NCBI GenBank assembly: GCA_007127275.1
Contig: SKZP01000689.1
Location: 1 to 7,657 of the forward strand
Direction of reading: 5' to 3'
Length of the DNA: 7,657 nucleotides
Source of the DNA: Planctomycetota bacterium
Lineage (GTDB): Bacteria; Planctomycetota; UBA8742; SKZP01
Below the pieces are notes generated by a model, which did no database searches, had not been told where the DNA came from, and saw only the letters and a program-made list of their open reading frames with translations. Made by a program: the position numbers and the translations under genes. This document shows positions 5,144 through 7,657 of the stretch, one piece after another; within the stretch, counting starts at the first letter, position 1; each line of letters begins with the position of its first letter.

Positions 5144-7657
5144 ATGAACGAAGCGAGCCCCTCCAGCAACGTACCGAGTGCGTGGTCGCTGCTTCGCGGC
5201 CCCTTTCGGATCTTGCGTGACGTGGGGCCGGGATGGCTCGTCCGTCGGAGCGTTGCTTGCGCGGCAGCGCTTGCACCGTTGGCGCTGCTCGCCGCCGTGG
5301 TGCTTGCCGGTGCTACGGTGCTTGCTCTGCAGAACCTGTCGCCGGAGTCGGTTTCGCCACGCCTGTGGCACCCGCCGGCAGTGATTGGCATCGCGGTCGG
5401 CTTGGCGCTGTGCATGGGGTTTGTGCAGCTCTCGTTTTGCGTGCAAGTGCTTGCGCATCACCGGCTGGATGCGACGCGGCTGGGCGGCAACGGGAAGGCA
5501 GCGGTTGCGCGCTCCCCGGTGTCGATGTGCCTGCAGCTTGCGCTGCGTGGCTCCCGTAAGGCGTGGGGAACGGCGCTGCTGGTGTGGCTCGGCGCGTTGT
5601 TTCTGATTCGGCTCGTCGACGTCGTTTGGTTCGTGAAGGAGCCGTGGGAGATCGTCTTCGGCGTCGTGCTCGCACTCCTCATTGTCGATCAGTTCCTAAT
5701 GCGACGACTGTTTTGGGCGGCGCCGGTGTTTGATCCGGAGGCCACGGACGGTTACCGGAAACGGCGCGTCCGCCCTCCCCTGGGTCTCATGTGGCGGCTG
5801 CGCTCGGTCGAGGGGCTTGCGCTGCTCGGGGTTCTCGCGGTGTTCGTGGCCTTACCGGTCGGTTTCTACATGGCGGCAAGCGGCTACACACTCGCGGAGA
5901 TGGGATGGCTGCTTCCCTCGGGCCTCGGCGCCGTCGCGCTGGCCGTCTACGCGGCCTGGCACGGGTTGCTCGCAACGTTCGCCTACCGGCACCCGGGGGC
6001 AAACCCCGCCTACAGCTTGCCCCGTTCGCAGCCATACGACGAGGAAGACGAGCCGCCCGGCGCCCGCACATGCACACCGGTGCAACGGGCCGCCGAGGGG
6101 CTGGCCCCGGCTCACGTGCTGTGGTTTCGCCGCGGGGGCTTATGGATCGGGCCGGCGGTGGCCGCGGCGGTGGTAGTGTACATGCACTTCATCGTCGAGA
6201 TGGTCCATACCACCGAGGACATAGAGACGGCGCGCGCCGCGTTGCCGTTCGAAGCGGACGCCGAGATGACACCGGCAGAGCGCGACTACCGCGCCTTCGC
6301 CGCAACCTTCCTCGACGTCTCCGAAAGCCACATGGCCCCCAGCACACACTACTATTCCCAGGCGATCGAAACGGACTGGCCGGAGCATTGGGGTACCGCA
6401 AAGGCCGAGGCCTTATTGGAGGCGAACCCTCACATCTTCGAGAAATGGGAGGACTTTGCCGCATACCCGCTTGCGGAACTCGTGCGCACCGACTTCAAGT
6501 ACGACAGTTTCCGCTACTCGCGGGCGGTCGCCGAATTCTTCGGAGTGCGCTATGTCACTGCACGGGACGAGTTGGAAGAGATCCTTGCACTGATCGAGGA
6601 TGTCGGCCGCGTGTTGCTCTTCGAGTCGCGTTACGCCCTCCACGTCCATCTCCAAATGGCCGAGAGAATTCACTTTAGGGCAATGCGGCGCTTGCACCAG
6701 GACTTGTTCGCACGCTTTCGCGACGAGTTGACGCTCGAACAAATCGAGCGGCTCGACCGGTTTTACGATTCGTTGCTCGAGTTGCTCCCCCCAGCTGAGT
6801 ACGCCGGCCTAACGGGCGTGTCGCTTCGAATGCTCGAGCCACATACGTTCTGGCGCGACTCGCGACGCTCCTTGTATGAGCGAGCGTTGGGGCGATTCTG
6901 GACGAAGGTCGATCTGCAATTGCTGCCACGATACGAAGAAGAGGCCGAACTCTCCAACCGAGAGTTTGCGTTGCGCCAGCGAGTGGCGCCGACGCGCTAC
7001 GGCAACGATCATCAGGCATTCGTGCGCCTCTTCTTCCGCGACAACAAGGAGCGGACGACGCTCCTCGCCTCGGCGCGCCGCATGCCGACGTGGCTGCGGA
7101 TGATGCGACTAAGTTGTTGGATCGAGGCGCAGCACATTCGAAGTGGCGAATGGTGGCTGACACCGGATGCGTGGGAGGATTGGGTCGAGCGGCCGGCGCT
7201 TGACCGTCCGGTGCCGGACTGGACCGACGATTGGTCCCTCGACGAGGCGCCGTATCTCGTGGAAGAGGTAGAGCCGTCGCTGACTTGGTACGGCCCGGGA
7301 CGCTACGGCTACCGCGTCAGCAAATGCACGCTCGAATCGCTCGGCGAGACCACCGTGACGGCGGTGAGGTGGGAGGACACGCCGCTGGACGAAGCGCTTG
7401 CCGAGCTCAACGAGGCGTTGCCGAAGAGGAAGGATGTAACCATGCACCCCTCGCTTGACGAGGTCTTCGACCCGGAGGCGGAGCGTTTTCGCATCACGCT
7501 CTCGCTCGAAAAGGCCACGGCAGTCCAAGTACTCGACATGCTCTGTAAGCAAACGGAGCTTGTCGCGATATGGCGTGGTCTTAGAGCGGTCGACGAGTAC
7601 CTTGTATACGAGCACACGGCCGCGCCATTTTCCGGCGCCTACCGGTTGAGCTCCGAC
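5144..7657 (+). CDS. Polytopic membrane protein with large soluble C-terminal region (3' end outside window)
   Basis: The frame is open for 838 codons and runs in frame to the last base with no stop, so the protein is truncated only by the window. About seven hydrophobic segments are visible near residues 37-62, 79-104, 141-163, 168-185, 223-246, 254-280 and 333-352. They place it in the inner membrane. An acidic loop (298-304) precedes the last segment. Residues 353 to about 700 form a charged, mostly helical region that I do not recognise. Residues 746-823 (from TPLDEAL, with ITLSLEKATAVQVLDML at 784-800) resemble the beta-helix pattern of STN/secretin-type short domains, but this is only a pattern match. 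If it is correct and the topology is standard, the soluble part may face the periplasm. The start is set by the Shine-Dalgarno AAAGGGGA. The gene is divergent from the pseudokinase gene, so joint control is possible. I cannot name a function. Confidence 0.85.
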   Translation, partial: MNEASPSSNVPSAWSLLRGPFRILRDVGPGWLVRRSVACAAALAPLALLAAVVLAGATVLALQNLSPESVSPRLWHPPAVIGIAVGLALCMGFVQLSFCVQVLAHHRLDATRLGGNGKAAVARSPVSMCLQLALRGSRKAWGTALLVWLGALFLIRLVDVVWFVKEPWEIVFGVVLALLIVDQFLMRRLFWAAPVFDPEATDGYRKRRVRPPLGLMWRLRSVEGLALLGVLAVFVALPVGFYMAASGYTLAEMGWLLPSGLGAVALAVYAAWHGLLATFAYRHPGANPAYSLPRSQPYDEEDEPPGARTCTPVQRAAEGLAPAHVLWFRRGGLWIGPAVAAAVVVYMHFIVEMVHTTEDIETARAALPFEADAEMTPAERDYRAFAATFLDVSESHMAPSTHYYSQAIETDWPEHWGTAKAEALLEANPHIFEKWEDFAAYPLAELVRTDFKYDSFRYSRAVAEFFGVRYVTARDELEEILALIEDVGRVLLFESRYALHVHLQMAERIHFRAMRRLHQDLFARFRDELTLEQIERLDRFYDSLLELLPPAEYAGLTGVSLRMLEPHTFWRDSRRSLYERALGRFWTKVDLQLLPRYEEEAELSNREFALRQRVAPTRYGNDHQAFVRLFFRDNKERTTLLASARRMPTWLRMMRLSCWIEAQHIRSGEWWLTPDAWEDWVERPALDRPVPDWTDDWSLDEAPYLVEEVEPSLTWYGPGRYGYRVSKCTLESLGETTVTAVRWEDTPLDEALAELNEALPKRKDVTMHPSLDEVFDPEAERFRITLSLEKATAVQVLDMLCKQTELVAIWRGLRAVDEYLVYEHTAAPFSGAYRLSSD

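Noticed and set aside
5791..6678. 295-residue plus-strand frame inside the membrane-protein gene
   Set aside because: It is an Arg/Gly-rich shadow with no ribosome binding site. The frame from 5144 is continuous and has clear membrane segments.

Overview
The window looks like chromosomal DNA from a high-GC bacterium. Its three long genes include two Hanks-type (eukaryote-like) Ser/Thr kinase proteins with long low-complexity linkers. That style is common in Planctomycetota and related PVC lineages and in Myxococcota. I see no rRNA or marker gene, so the lineage is a guess.

Layout, left to right. At 1-23 (-) there is probably the first codons of a gene running off the left edge, with a good Shine-Dalgarno. 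An intergenic region (24-321) separates it from a rightward gene at 322-2409, a soluble Ser/Thr kinase. That kinase combines a helical N-terminus, a four-cysteine zinc ribbon, an apparently active kinase domain and a C-terminal STAS-like domain. A 400-base convergent gap (2410-2809) with no supported gene follows. Next is a leftward gene (2810-4765) for a kinase-fold protein that has lost most catalytic residues. It is a likely pseudokinase with a duplicated helical N-terminal module and a Pro/His-rich tail ending in seven arginines. A 378-base divergent intergenic region (4766-5143) carries two perfect palindromes in a REP-like arrangement. The rightward gene at 5144 stays open to the last base (838 codons, no stop). 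It encodes about seven N-terminal membrane segments and a large soluble region with a possible STN-like domain near its visible end.

How the genes may relate. The active kinase and the pseudokinase share a short N-terminal helical motif, so they may belong to one signalling group. The pseudokinase is divergent from the membrane-protein gene and could share a control region with it. This is inference from position and architecture. No substrate or pathway can be read from the sequence. The most notable items are the zinc ribbon-kinase-STAS fusion, the pseudokinase beside it, and the unfamiliar membrane protein.
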